A stretch of DNA of 40,469 nucleotides from the NCBI GenBank assembly GCA_016124515.1, contig WGNN01000125.1, forward strand, positions 1 through 40,469. The letters are read 5' to 3'. Both the position numbers and the translations under genes were made by a program. Positions 7,441 through 16,331 of the stretch are shown piece after piece (the stretch's first letter is position 1; every line of letters begins with the position of its first letter). The notes under the pieces are model-generated. The model had not been told where the DNA came from, ran no database searches, and saw only the letters and a program-made list of their open reading frames with translations. The stretch comes from a bacterium (GTDB lineage: Bacteria; Bacteroidota; Bacteroidia; CAILMK01; JACPUW01).

Positions 7441-10400
7441 CTATTTGCTCAAAACGGTTATGGTGCCGTTGCGCTGTTGGTCATTGGCATACAGCAAATA
7501 GTAATACACGCCGCTGTTGAGTTGGGCCCCTTTGTAAATAGCGTCCCATGTTAGCTCAGTACCTTCTGTTTCAAATACTTTTTCGCCCCAGCGGTTAAAA
7601 ATTATCAACTTCATATCAAGGCAGCCATTGTCGCCCGTGTTTACAGTGAGGATGTCGTTTTTGCCATCGCCATTTGGGGTTATAATGTTGGCCATCCACA
7701 CATCTTGCAGCGAAACCGCGCTGTAGCTCAGTGCCATAGAAGCGCTGTCAATACAAGGTGTTGTTTCGTTTATTACCAACAATACATGGTGTTCATTGTT
7801 GGCCGATGGCAATTGCAATTGAGGTGAGGTCTCTGTACTTATGGCATTGCCATTTAAATACCATTGGTTGCTAAAAGCCTGCATTGATAAGTTTTTCATT
7901 TGCACAAGGCCGCTGCATGAATCTATTTGGGCATCAATAAGGGCTTTTGGCTCATAGCGAACCACAAAAAACAGCGAACTCGTATCGCTGCAACCGGCGG
8001 TGTCGGTGAGCCGCTGGGTAATCCTGTATTTGCCGGTTTTGGCAAAGTAGTGAGTCAATGAATCGCCCGTGCCTATGGTTTTGTCTTTCAGTAGCCATTC
8101 TATGCTGTGCTGCTCGGTATTTGTGCTTGATATAAAGGTTCGCAAGGCATTGCAGTAGAGCGTATCCATGGTAAAACCTGATTTTGGCGGTTCGCTGATA
8201 ATAAACTGACTGCTAAAGGTATCGGCACAATCCGCATTCAATTTGTCTATTATGAGTACCACTTGTTTGTTGCCCGCCGAATTGTAAAACAGGGTATCCG
8301 ATTTTATTTGAATGGAGTTGCTGTCGGGGCCGTAGTTCCACCACAGGGTTTTGGCGTTTAGCGAGTTTTCAATAATGCGCACCGCCGTGGTACATGCTAT
8401 TGGCTGCACATCAAAATGGGCAAATTTTACCTGTCTTATATGCACCGTGTCAAGCACCGTATCGGCGCAGGCCGAGAATGGATTGACCACCAGCCGCAGT
8501 TGGTACACACCGGTATCGCCCATGAGAAAAACCGGATTTTTTTCTTTGCTGCGTTTGTCGCCTACAGTCCATTGAAATTTATTGCCATAAGAACTTTGGT
8601 TGTTGAGCGAAATTTTTGACAAACAGGAATCCACAGTTTCTCGAAATGCAGCAATAGGCACCTCATTGAAATTGAAATAGCGGCTGGCTGTATCGGGGCA
8701 AGAAGAAAAGGGATCTGCTACAAGGCTGAGTTTGTAATTGCCCGGTTGCTGCGCATTAAGCACTATGTTATCGCCGTACAAAGTGTCGGTAAAAATCCAT
8801 TTGATGCGGTTTGAATAGGTTGAACTGCTTTTGGCAAAGGCCTTGAATTCGCAACTGTCAAACTGTAGATCAAAGCCGGCTTTTCGTGGAAAATTGACCA
8901 CGTGGATGGTTTTTACCACCGAGTCGTAGCAGCCTTTGCCTTTGTTGATACGCAAGATGACTTGGTAAAAACCCGTATCGGGAAAGTAATGGCCGGGATC
9001 GTCGTTGCTGCTGTATTTGTTGGCTGCAAACTGCCACTGCCAAGTGAGCGCTTTTTGCGAATTATCAAAGAAGTTTACGTAGGGTTCGCAACTGTCCACC
9101 AGGTAGGTAAAATCGGCAAGTGCGGAGTCAATAACCAGTGGTTTGCTCAGGCTGTTGGCACAGGCCGTTCCCGAGTCGGTTTGCAACACCACAGTGTAGC
9201 TATCGGCTATGGCATATTTATGTGTGGGGGTTTTGAATGGGTCAAACCAGCCATCTCCAAAATTCCAACGGTAGGTTTGCGCCTTGCTGCTTTTGGCTTT
9301 GAAATCATACACCAGACCGCAGTCGTTTCCGTAGTAGTCAAAATCTACTTCTGATGTCTTGTACACAAATATTTCCTTTTGCACCGTATCGCTGCCCGGG
9401 CATGAGTTTGCATTGGCCAATATCAGTTTTATTCGGTACCAGCCGGTGTCGCTCAAGGCAAAACTTGGCGTGTCATTTGTACTGGCAAGTTTATCGTTCA
9501 CATACCACCAATATTCCAGCGCATTCACGCTTCGGTCTTCCGGTATCAGGGGCTGGTCGAAGCATATAGCCGATGGCGCTTCAAAGTCGGCATAGAGTAC
9601 CGGCGCATCAAAATCGAGCTTAAACAATGCATTGTTGCACAAATTGCCTGTTTTAGCACCATTGGTTTCACTCACCACACCTTTGGTTACAGGAAAATCG
9701 TCGTAGCCGCCGCCACAGCCGGTGCACACCGATTGATATACCACACCGGCGCGGTTGTATCGACTTGTGCCGCCATCTACATGTTCTTCGCTTTGGCCGC
9801 CGCCAAAATAGCTGCCGTATTTTATAGAGTCCATGTTTTCGGCAAATACCGCCAGATAAAAATCTGATTTATCCAAGGTGGTTTCCTGTATAGCCAGTTT
9901 TGGGTGCGGAATCGGGAGGTCGCTGCAATGGCCTTCAAAATTGGCTCTGCCGCCCCAACCCGAAAAATAGATGCGCCCGCATTGGTCAACCAAAAAAGCG
10001 CTGGGCGACAAATCAGGAGCTTTGCGGCCAGAACCAAACACACTTGAAAACTCCAGACTGTCAAGCTCGTTGTTGAAGCAGGCAATGAATTGTTTGCCAT
10101 TTGCCTGACTGTACAATACATCTTTCACAAAAAAGCTGTCGCTTTTGGTTTGGCCGGTCACATATACGCGGTTGTTTTTGTCAATCTGCACAAAGTATAT
10201 CTGCTCTTTCCGCTCTGTACCAAAGTAGGTTCCGGCCTTCAGGCTGTCGAGCGCCAAGGTAAATTTGGCAATGAAACCATCAACTTTACCACCGGTAAAT
10301 CTTGCTTGAAAAGCGCTTGTATCAAATGGCAAAGAGTCGCTTTGGGTGCCGCCGCAAATAAACACATGGCCTTTGTGGTCAAATTCCAAGGCATACGAAG

Positions 10401-11841
10401 CATCGTTTTCCGACCCACCCAAATAAGTGGATGCCAGTAGTTTGCCCAAATCGCTGCTCAGTTTGGCTACTACGGCGTCGTGTTTGCCGCGTCGGTTTTT
10501 TTGAAAGCTGTTGCCAAACACGGGAAAATCATCGGAGCGGGTTACAGTTGATACCCAAATATTGTCTTCCCTATCTACCAACACTTCGCCGCGGTACAAA
10601 TCGCCGTAGTTGAAGCCCAAATCGCTGGTATTGTCAAACCGTGCGCCGTTGAAATATTGCAGGCCATTGAGCCCGTCTTTTGACGAACCGCCAAGAAATG
10701 TACTTGACAGCAATCGCCTTCCATCGGTTGAGAATTGCGCTATATAAATATCGTAGGTGCCATTGAAACTGGTGTCGTAGGCGCTTACCGTGGTTGGAAA
10801 ATCTGCCGAACCGGTATTGCCAAAAACGATGAGTTCGTTGTGGCTGTTGACCACCATGCTGTGCGGATCTTCGTTGTGGGTACCACCTAAATAAGTGGCA
10901 AAAAGCAGTTTGGTGCCATCGTCGGAGTATTTCAAAATTCCCACATCGCGGCCAATATCGCCTATATTTCTATCTACCATTTTGCCGCCTTTCCATGTGC
11001 GCTGAAAGGCACCGAAAGTGGTGGGAAAACCAAAGCTGTAAACTGTGCCGCCCGAGTAGGCATCACCCAGCAAATCATAGGTGGCGGTAAAGCCAAAGTT
11101 GTCGGCAGTAGAGCCTGAATAGGTGGCAAATACCAAGGTTGGGTCTATTACCAGCGTGCGTTCTTTGCGGTAGTTGCCGTTAATGGCAAAATTCAGCACA
11201 TTGCCATTGAGTTCGTAAGCCGATTTTATTTCCTTTTTGCTCCCGTCTTTCTGGTTTTGGTAGGTGTAGGGCACTTCTTCAACAAGGTTGCGCAGGCTTG
11301 TATTTATTTGTATGGCGCCATCTTGCATCAGCACATCATCGGCACCCAGGTATTTAATGGCTATTTGCTCAGGATTGGCACCGGCGTGTACATAAAAGTT
11401 GTACTTGAGCTTGTATTGATAGCTGAAAATTTCGAAATCAATTCCCGGATAAACCTCTTTGAGCACAATGCGTTCAAAGGCTTTGACACCGCTTGCCCAG
11501 CGCGCCCGGTTATTGCCCAAAAAGTAGTTGTAGTAAGTAGGGTTTTCAACCGATGTTTCTATGCTTTCGGGCAGTTGGCTTCCTTCAAATTGCAGTTTTA
11601 AGGCGTGGCAATCGAGTATAGAATCTGTATTTCCGCCGTGGTGAAATGCTTCCACTTGCTCGCCATCGTAAAACAAAAATCTTATGCCATCATTCTCCAG
11701 GTAAACTTCGCCGGCGTCAATATAGGCTTTGAACAGTACTTTTTTGTGCCACTGCCCTTTGTTTTGAATAAACTGGTACTGTGCTGCACACCAATGGGTT
11801 AGCAGCAAAAAGGGCAATAGTATGGCTAAATGCTTGTTCAT
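7441..11841 (-). CDS. Giant secreted T9SS type-B cargo protein (DUF7948, SBBP beta-propeller, PKD-like repeats, gliding-type C-terminal domain)
   Basis: The protein has 1466 residues. A signal peptide covers 1-20, cut after CAA-Q. About 21-235 is the QNKGQW-type N-terminal domain (DUF7948). About 235-700 holds six propeller blades of the SBBP kind, each with YLGG or a variant (ATYLGGTHNE, STFLGGSSKD, ASTYLGGSEN and others). About 740-1375 holds eight PKD-like modules, each with one cysteine near the start (often DSC) and one near the end (often C-x-D-S/T). The last ~84 residues carry ITPNGDGKND and IFNRWGEKVFET, the gliding-motility-associated C-terminal domain that directs T9SS export and surface attachment. 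It is probably a surface adhesin or matrix protein. It is the last gene of a minus-strand pair; the ThiF-like gene lies 70 bases upstream. Confidence 0.92.
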   Translation of the reverse strand: MNKHLAILLPFLLLTHWCAAQYQFIQNKGQWHKKVLFKAYIDAGEVYLENDGIRFLFYDGEQVEAFHHGGNTDSILDCHALKLQFEGSQLPESIETSVENPTYYNYFLGNNRARWASGVKAFERIVLKEVYPGIDFEIFSYQYKLKYNFYVHAGANPEQIAIKYLGADDVLMQDGAIQINTSLRNLVEEVPYTYQNQKDGSKKEIKSAYELNGNVLNFAINGNYRKERTLVIDPTLVFATYSGSTADNFGFTATYDLLGDAYSGGTVYSFGFPTTFGAFQRTWKGGKMVDRNIGDIGRDVGILKYSDDGTKLLFATYLGGTHNEDPHSMVVNSHNELIVFGNTGSADFPTTVSAYDTSFNGTYDIYIAQFSTDGRRLLSSTFLGGSSKDGLNGLQYFNGARFDNTSDLGFNYGDLYRGEVLVDREDNIWVSTVTRSDDFPVFGNSFQKNRRGKHDAVVAKLSSDLGKLLASTYLGGSENDASYALEFDHKGHVFICGGTQSDSLPFDTSAFQARFTGGKVDGFIAKFTLALDSLKAGTYFGTERKEQIYFVQIDKNNRVYVTGQTKSDSFFVKDVLYSQANGKQFIACFNNELDSLEFSSVFGSGRKAPDLSPSAFLVDQCGRIYFSGWGGRANFEGHCSDLPIPHPKLAIQETTLDKSDFYLAVFAENMDSIKYGSYFGGGQSEEHVDGGTSRYNRAGVVYQSVCTGCGGGYDDFPVTKGVVSETNGAKTGNLCNNALFKLDFDAPVLYADFEAPSAICFDQPLIPEDRSVNALEYWWYVNDKLASTNDTPSFALSDTGWYRIKLILANANSCPGSDTVQKEIFVYKTSEVDFDYYGNDCGLVYDFKAKSSKAQTYRWNFGDGWFDPFKTPTHKYAIADSYTVVLQTDSGTACANSLSKPLVIDSALADFTYLVDSCEPYVNFFDNSQKALTWQWQFAANKYSSNDDPGHYFPDTGFYQVILRINKGKGCYDSVVKTIHVVNFPRKAGFDLQFDSCEFKAFAKSSSTYSNRIKWIFTDTLYGDNIVLNAQQPGNYKLSLVADPFSSCPDTASRYFNFNEVPIAAFRETVDSCLSKISLNNQSSYGNKFQWTVGDKRSKEKNPVFLMGDTGVYQLRLVVNPFSACADTVLDTVHIRQVKFAHFDVQPIACTTAVRIIENSLNAKTLWWNYGPDSNSIQIKSDTLFYNSAGNKQVVLIIDKLNADCADTFSSQFIISEPPKSGFTMDTLYCNALRTFISSTNTEQHSIEWLLKDKTIGTGDSLTHYFAKTGKYRITQRLTDTAGCSDTSSLFFVVRYEPKALIDAQIDSCSGLVQMKNLSMQAFSNQWYLNGNAISTETSPQLQLPSANNEHHVLLVINETTPCIDSASMALSYSAVSLQDVWMANIITPNGDGKNDILTVNTGDNGCLDMKLIIFNRWGEKVFETEGTELTWDAIYKGAQLNSGVYYYLLYANDQQRNGTITVLSK

Positions 11842-11911
11842 TCTGAGTTTTCAAAATAACAACACCCAATGTAAAGTGCTGTATTTTAATAAAACGGCTC
11901 TGATTGGTTAA

Positions 11912-12613
11912 TTAAAAACCCACGGTAAAATGCGAATTGGTTTGCAGGTCGATGGTAGTAACCTTCCCTGCGAGCACATGCCCCAAACCGGTTACTATCT
12001 TGAAAGCTTCATTTACTTGATAGGCACCAATAAGCTGACAGGCAAAACCAAAGGTGCCCAGGGTATTGCAATCTTCAATTTGCTCAAAATGGTTTTCGGT
12101 GGGAAACATTTGTTTGAACGAGGTACCGCCGCGGTAATTGAATACACCAAATTGGCCTTCGTACATGCGCACTCCGCCAAAAATCAATGGGGTGGCGGTT
12201 CGGCTGCAATAGGCATCAAGTGTGTAGCGCGTGGCAAGGTTGTCGGTGCAATCCAACACCAAATCGCAACCGGTGGCCAATTCTTCAACGTTTTTAGAGT
12301 TTAGCATTTCCTGCACAGCATGTATATGCACATTTGGGTTAAAAGTCTGGAGTACCGCCGCGGCAGTTGGTGCTTTAGGCAAACCCACGTGGGCTGGCAG
12401 GTACAGGGTTTGGCGGTTCAGGTTTTGCAGTTCCACCTTGTCGTGGTCGGCCAGCACTATGTTGCCCAGGCCCAGGGCACAAAGCTGTACCAATACATGG
12501 CAACCCAAGCCACCGGCACCTACCACCAGCACTTTTGATTTCTCAATTTTTTCCTGCATCAAAGGTTCAAAACCATTCACCTTTAATTGGTTTGCATACC
12601 TGTTTTCAGTCAT
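11912..12613 (-). CDS. ThiF/MoeB/HesA-family adenylyltransferase (E1-like)
   Basis: The protein has 233 residues. The nucleotide site is VVGAGGLGC (30-38); DHDKVELQNLNRQTLY (56-71) carries arginine 67 of the E1 core; lysine 80 and DCTDN (121-125) complete the ATP and magnesium site. Family members activate the C-terminal Gly-Gly of a sulfur-carrier protein (ThiS, MoaD or similar). The zinc-binding CxxC pairs of E. coli MoeB are absent: the first is replaced near TSFKQMFP (164-171), and the chain ends before the second. C182 (EDCNTLG) may correspond to the conserved active-loop cysteine. No sulfur-carrier or thiazole gene is adjacent, so the partner cannot be assigned. It starts at the ATG at 12613 and faces away from purD. 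Confidence 0.85.
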   Translation of the reverse strand: MTENRYANQLKVNGFEPLMQEKIEKSKVLVVGAGGLGCHVLVQLCALGLGNIVLADHDKVELQNLNRQTLYLPAHVGLPKAPTAAAVLQTFNPNVHIHAVQEMLNSKNVEELATGCDLVLDCTDNLATRYTLDAYCSRTATPLIFGGVRMYEGQFGVFNYRGGTSFKQMFPTENHFEQIEDCNTLGTFGFACQLIGAYQVNEAFKIVTGLGHVLAGKVTTIDLQTNSHFTVGF

Positions 12614-12660
12614 TTTCTACCGGGCCATTGTTATCAGTGCCGAAATTCGGGAATAAGCCT

Positions 12661-12692
12661 TTTGCGCAAGCATAAGCGGCGGGTTATTTTTG
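12661..12692 (+). promoter_or_regulatory. purD promoter, Bacteroidota housekeeping type
   Basis: TTTG (12661-12664), 20 bases, then TATTTTTG (12685-12692) matches TTTG-N19/20-TAnnTTTG at every fixed position. The predicted start is near 12699, giving a leader of about 24 bases before the purD ATG. A short inverted repeat (GCGGG 12679-12683, CCCGC 12693-12697) flanks the -7 element; this may be chance or an operator. Confidence 0.62.
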
Positions 12693-12722
12693 CCCGCTCA
12701 TTTCTAAAAAAACATTGCAAGT

Positions 12723-14000
12723 ATGAAAGTATTGGTATTGGGTTCGGGTGGCAGAGAACATACTCTTGCATGGGCCATAGCCAAAAGTCCGTTGTGCGAA
12801 AAAGTATTTATAGCACCCGGCAATGGTGGTACTTCTCAAACTGGCGAAAATGTGCAACTAAACCCCAACAACTTTGATGAGGTGGCGGGTTTTGTAGCGG
12901 TTAATAAAATTGACTTTGTAGTGGTGGGGCCTGAAGACCCGCTGGTAAATGGCATTGTTGACTATTTTGCCTCCGATTCGCGAACCGCCCGCATTCCCAT
13001 TTTTGGTCCGCAAAAGGCTGCTGCCCAGCTTGAAGGAAGCAAGTCATTTGCCAAGGCTTTTATGCAAAAACACCACATCCCAACGGCTGAATACCGCGAG
13101 TTTTCCGATAAGGAATTTGACAAAGCCAAATCATATATCGCACAAAAAGGAGCGCCCATTGTGCTCAAAGCCGATGGATTGGCCGCCGGAAAAGGCGTGC
13201 GTGTTTGCTTTTCAGAAAACGAAGCCTTGGAAGCGCTTGAAGATATTCTACTTGATAAAAAATACGGTGAGGCGGGAGCAAAAGTGGTTATTGAGCAATT
13301 TCTCGATGGAATTGAACTTTCGGTTTTTGCCATTTGCGATGGTGCGCGCTATTGGTTGCTGCCAACCGCCAAAGATTATAAACGCATAGGCGAAGGCGAT
13401 ACAGGTTTGAATACCGGTGGTATGGGGGCCATTTCGCCGGTGCCTTTTGCCAATGAAGAACTCATGCAAAAAATTAAGGAACAAGTGGTGGACCGAACCA
13501 TGACAGGACTTCAAAAAGATGGCATACCCTACCGCGGTTTTTTGTATTTCGGGCTTATTAATGTAAACAACAACCCATTTGTAATAGAATACAACTGCCG
13601 TATGGGCGACCCCGAAACCGAGGTGGTGATACCCAGAATAAAAAGCGATTTGCTTCCCGTACTGCTCGATGCCGCAAAAGGTTCGCTGCCGGAGGACAGT
13701 CAAATTGAAGTGCTTGAACAAAGTGCTGCTACGGTGATGCTCGTTTCAGGTGGCTACCCCGAAAACTACGAAAAAGGCAAAGGCATAAAAGGCATTCCCG
13801 CCAAAAGCGAAAGCCTGATTTTTCATGCCGGTACGGTAAATAAGGAAGGTGTATTGAGTACAAACGGAGGCCGCGTAATAGCCATTACTTCATTTGGAAG
13901 TAATTTGAAAGAAGCACTTGCAAAATCATTTCAAGTGGCTGACGAAATAAGGTTTGAAGGCAAATACTGCCGTCGCGATATTGGATTCGACGTGGTGTAG
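12723..14000 (+). CDS. purD: Phosphoribosylamine-glycine ligase (GAR synthetase)
   Basis: The 425-residue length matches purD products. The enzyme joins phosphoribosylamine to glycine with ATP, the second step of purine synthesis. The N-terminal nucleotide-like motif VLGSGGREHTLAWA (4-17) is diagnostic. FVVVGPEDPLVNG follows at 65-77. The ATP-grasp domain shows VLKADGLAAGKGV (147-159), GDTGLNTGGMGAISP (225-239), YRGFLYFGL and YNCRMGDPETE. The C-terminal domain has a normal length. It stands alone on the plus strand, has its own good promoter, and its stop is only four bases from the stop of the convergent lptF/G-like gene. No purine regulon site could be recognised. Confidence 0.97.
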   Translation: MKVLVLGSGGREHTLAWAIAKSPLCEKVFIAPGNGGTSQTGENVQLNPNNFDEVAGFVAVNKIDFVVVGPEDPLVNGIVDYFASDSRTARIPIFGPQKAAAQLEGSKSFAKAFMQKHHIPTAEYREFSDKEFDKAKSYIAQKGAPIVLKADGLAAGKGVRVCFSENEALEALEDILLDKKYGEAGAKVVIEQFLDGIELSVFAICDGARYWLLPTAKDYKRIGEGDTGLNTGGMGAISPVPFANEELMQKIKEQVVDRTMTGLQKDGIPYRGFLYFGLINVNNNPFVIEYNCRMGDPETEVVIPRIKSDLLPVLLDAAKGSLPEDSQIEVLEQSAATVMLVSGGYPENYEKGKGIKGIPAKSESLIFHAGTVNKEGVLSTNGGRVIAITSFGSNLKEALAKSFQVADEIRFEGKYCRRDIGFDVV

Positions 14001-14004
14001 CGTT

Positions 14005-15084
14005 TTATTTTGGTGCCTTGGCCAGCAGCCAAATGGCAATTGCCAGGAAAAACAAATTGGGAATCCACACTGCGGCCATTGGGTTGAGTGTGCTTTGCTG
14101 CCCGAATGTGATGGTAAAACGCATAAACAGGATAAAAGTAACCGCAATCAAAATTCCGAGCATCAAGTGCATGCCGGTGCCACCGCGTACTTTGCGCGAT
14201 GCCAGTGCATAAGCAATCATTATGAGAATGAATGATGCGAAGGGGATAGAAAACCGCTGGTAAAGTTCCACTTTGAAAAATTTCAAATCGGGATTGCCAC
14301 TCAAGGTTTCCTGTGCTATAAAATCCATTAATTCAGGTGTTTCCATAGTGGCAATACTTTCTTGCTGTTCGGTAAACTCATTGGGTTTTATGGGCAGGTC
14401 CAAGTACAGGGTGTCCCCGGTTTCTATTTTTTGTTTTCTGTCAAAATAAATGCGCTTGGTGTAGTGGTGGGCATACCATTTTTTCTTTACCGGATCCCAG
14501 CGCAGGTAGGTAGCCATTAGCTTGTCTTTGAGTTGCAAGCCATCAAAATGCTCAAGCGAAAACCGCGTGCCCATAGAGTCGCTGTAGTGGTAGCGCTCAA
14601 GCGAAAAAAACTCACCCGGTTGCAATTGGCGGTGAATGTTTAGGTTGGGGTTGTAAATGCCGCGCCGCAGGTAAACCTTCTCAAACTCTACCAAGCCCTT
14701 GTTTGAGTTGGGTATAATGAAGTTTTTGAAATACAAATCGGCGCCGGTGAGCAGAATGGCTACAAAGAGATAGGGCCACAACAAACGCCAAAAACTGGTG
14801 CCGGAGGCGTAGATGGCTATCACCTCAGAATTGTAGGCCATGCGCGAGGTAAAAAACAAAGCCGCTATAAATATGAAAATGGGGCTGATAAGGTTGAGCA
14901 GATAAGGCACAAAGTTGGTTAGGTAAAACTCCAGAATGACCTTGAAAGGAATTTCGGCGCTTACGTACTTATCTATTTTCTCAGAAGTGTCAAACACCAC
15001 CGCAATCATGGAGAAAAGCACGAGTATAAATACCAGTGTCACCAAAAACTTGCGGATGATATATCGGTCTATTTTCTTGAGCAA
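14005..15084 (-). CDS. LptF/LptG-family permease (YjgP/YjgQ)
   Basis: From the TTG at 15084 the protein has 359 residues. It starts with KKIDRYIIRKFL, the amphipathic N-terminal signature of the family. Hydrophobic segments lie at about 10-34, 52-80 and 99-120; a beta-rich periplasmic domain spans about 125-270, and three helices close the protein from about 283, including FGQQSTLNPMAAVWIPN, which is characteristic. LptF and LptG form the inner-membrane part of the ABC machine that pulls lipopolysaccharide out of the membrane. Which of the two this is cannot be told, and no partner is nearby. No ATG is available near the start; the TTG lies two bases after the tgt stop, so the gene is read with tgt. 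Confidence 0.88.
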   Translation of the reverse strand: MLKKIDRYIIRKFLVTLVFILVLFSMIAVVFDTSEKIDKYVSAEIPFKVILEFYLTNFVPYLLNLISPIFIFIAALFFTSRMAYNSEVIAIYASGTSFWRLLWPYLFVAILLTGADLYFKNFIIPNSNKGLVEFEKVYLRRGIYNPNLNIHRQLQPGEFFSLERYHYSDSMGTRFSLEHFDGLQLKDKLMATYLRWDPVKKKWYAHHYTKRIYFDRKQKIETGDTLYLDLPIKPNEFTEQQESIATMETPELMDFIAQETLSGNPDLKFFKVELYQRFSIPFASFILIMIAYALASRKVRGGTGMHLMLGILIAVTFILFMRFTITFGQQSTLNPMAAVWIPNLFFLAIAIWLLAKAPK

Positions 15085-15086
15085 GG

Positions 15087-16217
15087 CTATAGCTTTCGGG
15101 TTATTTGGGGAAGAATTTCGGCCTTCCAATCAAAGTAGGTGCCATCTTTTATATGCTCGCGTGCCTGCTTGGTGAGCCATTGGTAAAACACCAGGTTTTG
15201 CAGCGAAGCAATCATTCCGCCCAATATTTCGCCTGAGGTAATGAGGTGGCGCAAGTAGGCTTTGGTGTACATATCGTCCAAAAAGCTCAGTCTTTCATCA
15301 TTTAGCGGGCTGAAGTCGTTTTTCCACTTGGCATTTTTCATATTCAACCTGCCGTTTTTGGTAAAAATAGCACCATTTCGTCCATTTCTTGTGGGCATTA
15401 CACAGTCAAACATGTCCACCCCGCGCTCTATATTTTCCAACAAATCTTCGGGTTTGCCCACGCCCATCAGGTAGCGCGGTTTTTCTGTGGGCAAAATATC
15501 ACAAACCAATTCGGCCATTTCGTACATCTTTTGGTTGGGCTCGCCCACACTTAGGCCGCCAATGGCATTGCCAAAACAATTGCTCTGCGCAATATACTCC
15601 GCCGATTGTTTTCTCAAATCGCTGTACACACTGCCTTGCACTATGCCAAAAAGTGCTTGCTCATGGTCGTATTTGGGTTTTGTTTGGCCAAAGTGGTCAA
15701 TACAGCGGTCGAGCCAACGGTGGGTCAGGTGCATGCTTTTTTGCGCATAGTCATACTCGCAAGGGTAAGGTGTGCATTCGTCAAAAGCCATAATGATATC
15801 GGCACCAATACTGCGCTGAATGTCAATGGCACTTTCGGGGCTGAAAAAATGCTTGGAGCCATCAATATGCGAGCGAAACTGTACCCCTTCTTCCTTTATA
15901 TTCCGTATTTCGGAAAGGCTATAAACCTGAAAACCACCACTATCGCTCAATATGGGGCGGTCCCAGTGCATGAATTTGTGCAGTCCACCGGCATTTTCCA
16001 GTTCATCGGTTCCGGGCCGCAAATACAGGTGCAGGGTATTGCCCAAAATAATGGGCGCATTCACGGTATCGTACAAATCGCGGGTGTGCACGGCTTTTAC
16101 ATTGCCTATGGTGCCTACCGACATAAAAACCGGGGTTTCTATTATGCCGTGGTCGGTTTCAAGCTGGCCGTAGCGGGCTTTGGTTTTCTTGTCGGTGGCT
16201 AATAAGGTAAATTTCAT
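15087..16217 (-). CDS. tgt: tRNA-guanine transglycosylase (queuosine pathway)
   Basis: The protein has 376 residues from the ATG at 16217 (MKFTLLATDKKTKARYG); an in-frame codon at 16244 gives an unlikely extension. It exchanges G34 of GUN-anticodon tRNAs for the queuosine precursor. The catalytic and nucleophile regions are intact: LSDSGGFQVYSL with D92, and MFDCVMPTRNGRNG with D271. In contrast, the zinc site is gone. Where E. coli Tgt has CxCxxC, this protein has PLNDERLSFLDDM (304-316), without cysteine. The later zinc histidine also looks replaced by glutamine (ASLQNL, 337-342). The tail that follows (YTKAYLRHL) is otherwise family-like. Downstream, the lptF/G gene starts two bases past the stop. 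The enzyme name is firm; whether the zinc loss is common in this lineage I cannot tell. Confidence 0.93.
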   Translation of the reverse strand: MKFTLLATDKKTKARYGQLETDHGIIETPVFMSVGTIGNVKAVHTRDLYDTVNAPIILGNTLHLYLRPGTDELENAGGLHKFMHWDRPILSDSGGFQVYSLSEIRNIKEEGVQFRSHIDGSKHFFSPESAIDIQRSIGADIIMAFDECTPYPCEYDYAQKSMHLTHRWLDRCIDHFGQTKPKYDHEQALFGIVQGSVYSDLRKQSAEYIAQSNCFGNAIGGLSVGEPNQKMYEMAELVCDILPTEKPRYLMGVGKPEDLLENIERGVDMFDCVMPTRNGRNGAIFTKNGRLNMKNAKWKNDFSPLNDERLSFLDDMYTKAYLRHLITSGEILGGMIASLQNLVFYQWLTKQAREHIKDGTYFDWKAEILPQITRKL

Positions 16218-16226
16218 AACAGCCGG

Positions 16227-16234
16227 CAAAAGTA
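16227..16234 (-). promoter_or_regulatory. tgt: Possible -7 element of tgt
   Basis: On the minus strand TACTTTTG matches TAnnTTTG exactly and ends nine bases before the tgt ATG, which would give a leader of about three bases. No TTTG lies at the proper upstream distance, so support is partial. Confidence 0.25.
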
Positions 16235-16303
16235 AGGCGGGCAATTATTGTGCGTTGTTGGTAATTGTAAAACAAAAGGAAACGCACAGCATGAGTGCAG
16301 CCT

Positions 16304-16313
16304 TTATTTTCGC
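16304..16313 (+). promoter_or_regulatory. Possible -7 element of the glycosyltransferase gene
   Basis: TTATTTTCGC is identical to a 10-mer before sixA (22949-22958) and differs by one base from the purD -7 element. It lies 18 bases before the GTG at 16332. No -33 TTTG is found at the usual distance. Confidence 0.28.
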
Positions 16314-16331
16314 AGCTCATTTAGGTTTTCG

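Noticed and set aside
7345-7554. Small plus-strand frame in the gap between convergent genes
   Set aside because: More than half overlaps the 3' end of the adhesin gene, and the product shows no motif; the gap of 135 bases holds nothing else I can support.
15606-16202. Open frame of 198 codons on the plus strand
   Set aside because: It is antisense to tgt, whose motifs are clear, and has no recognisable start or domain.
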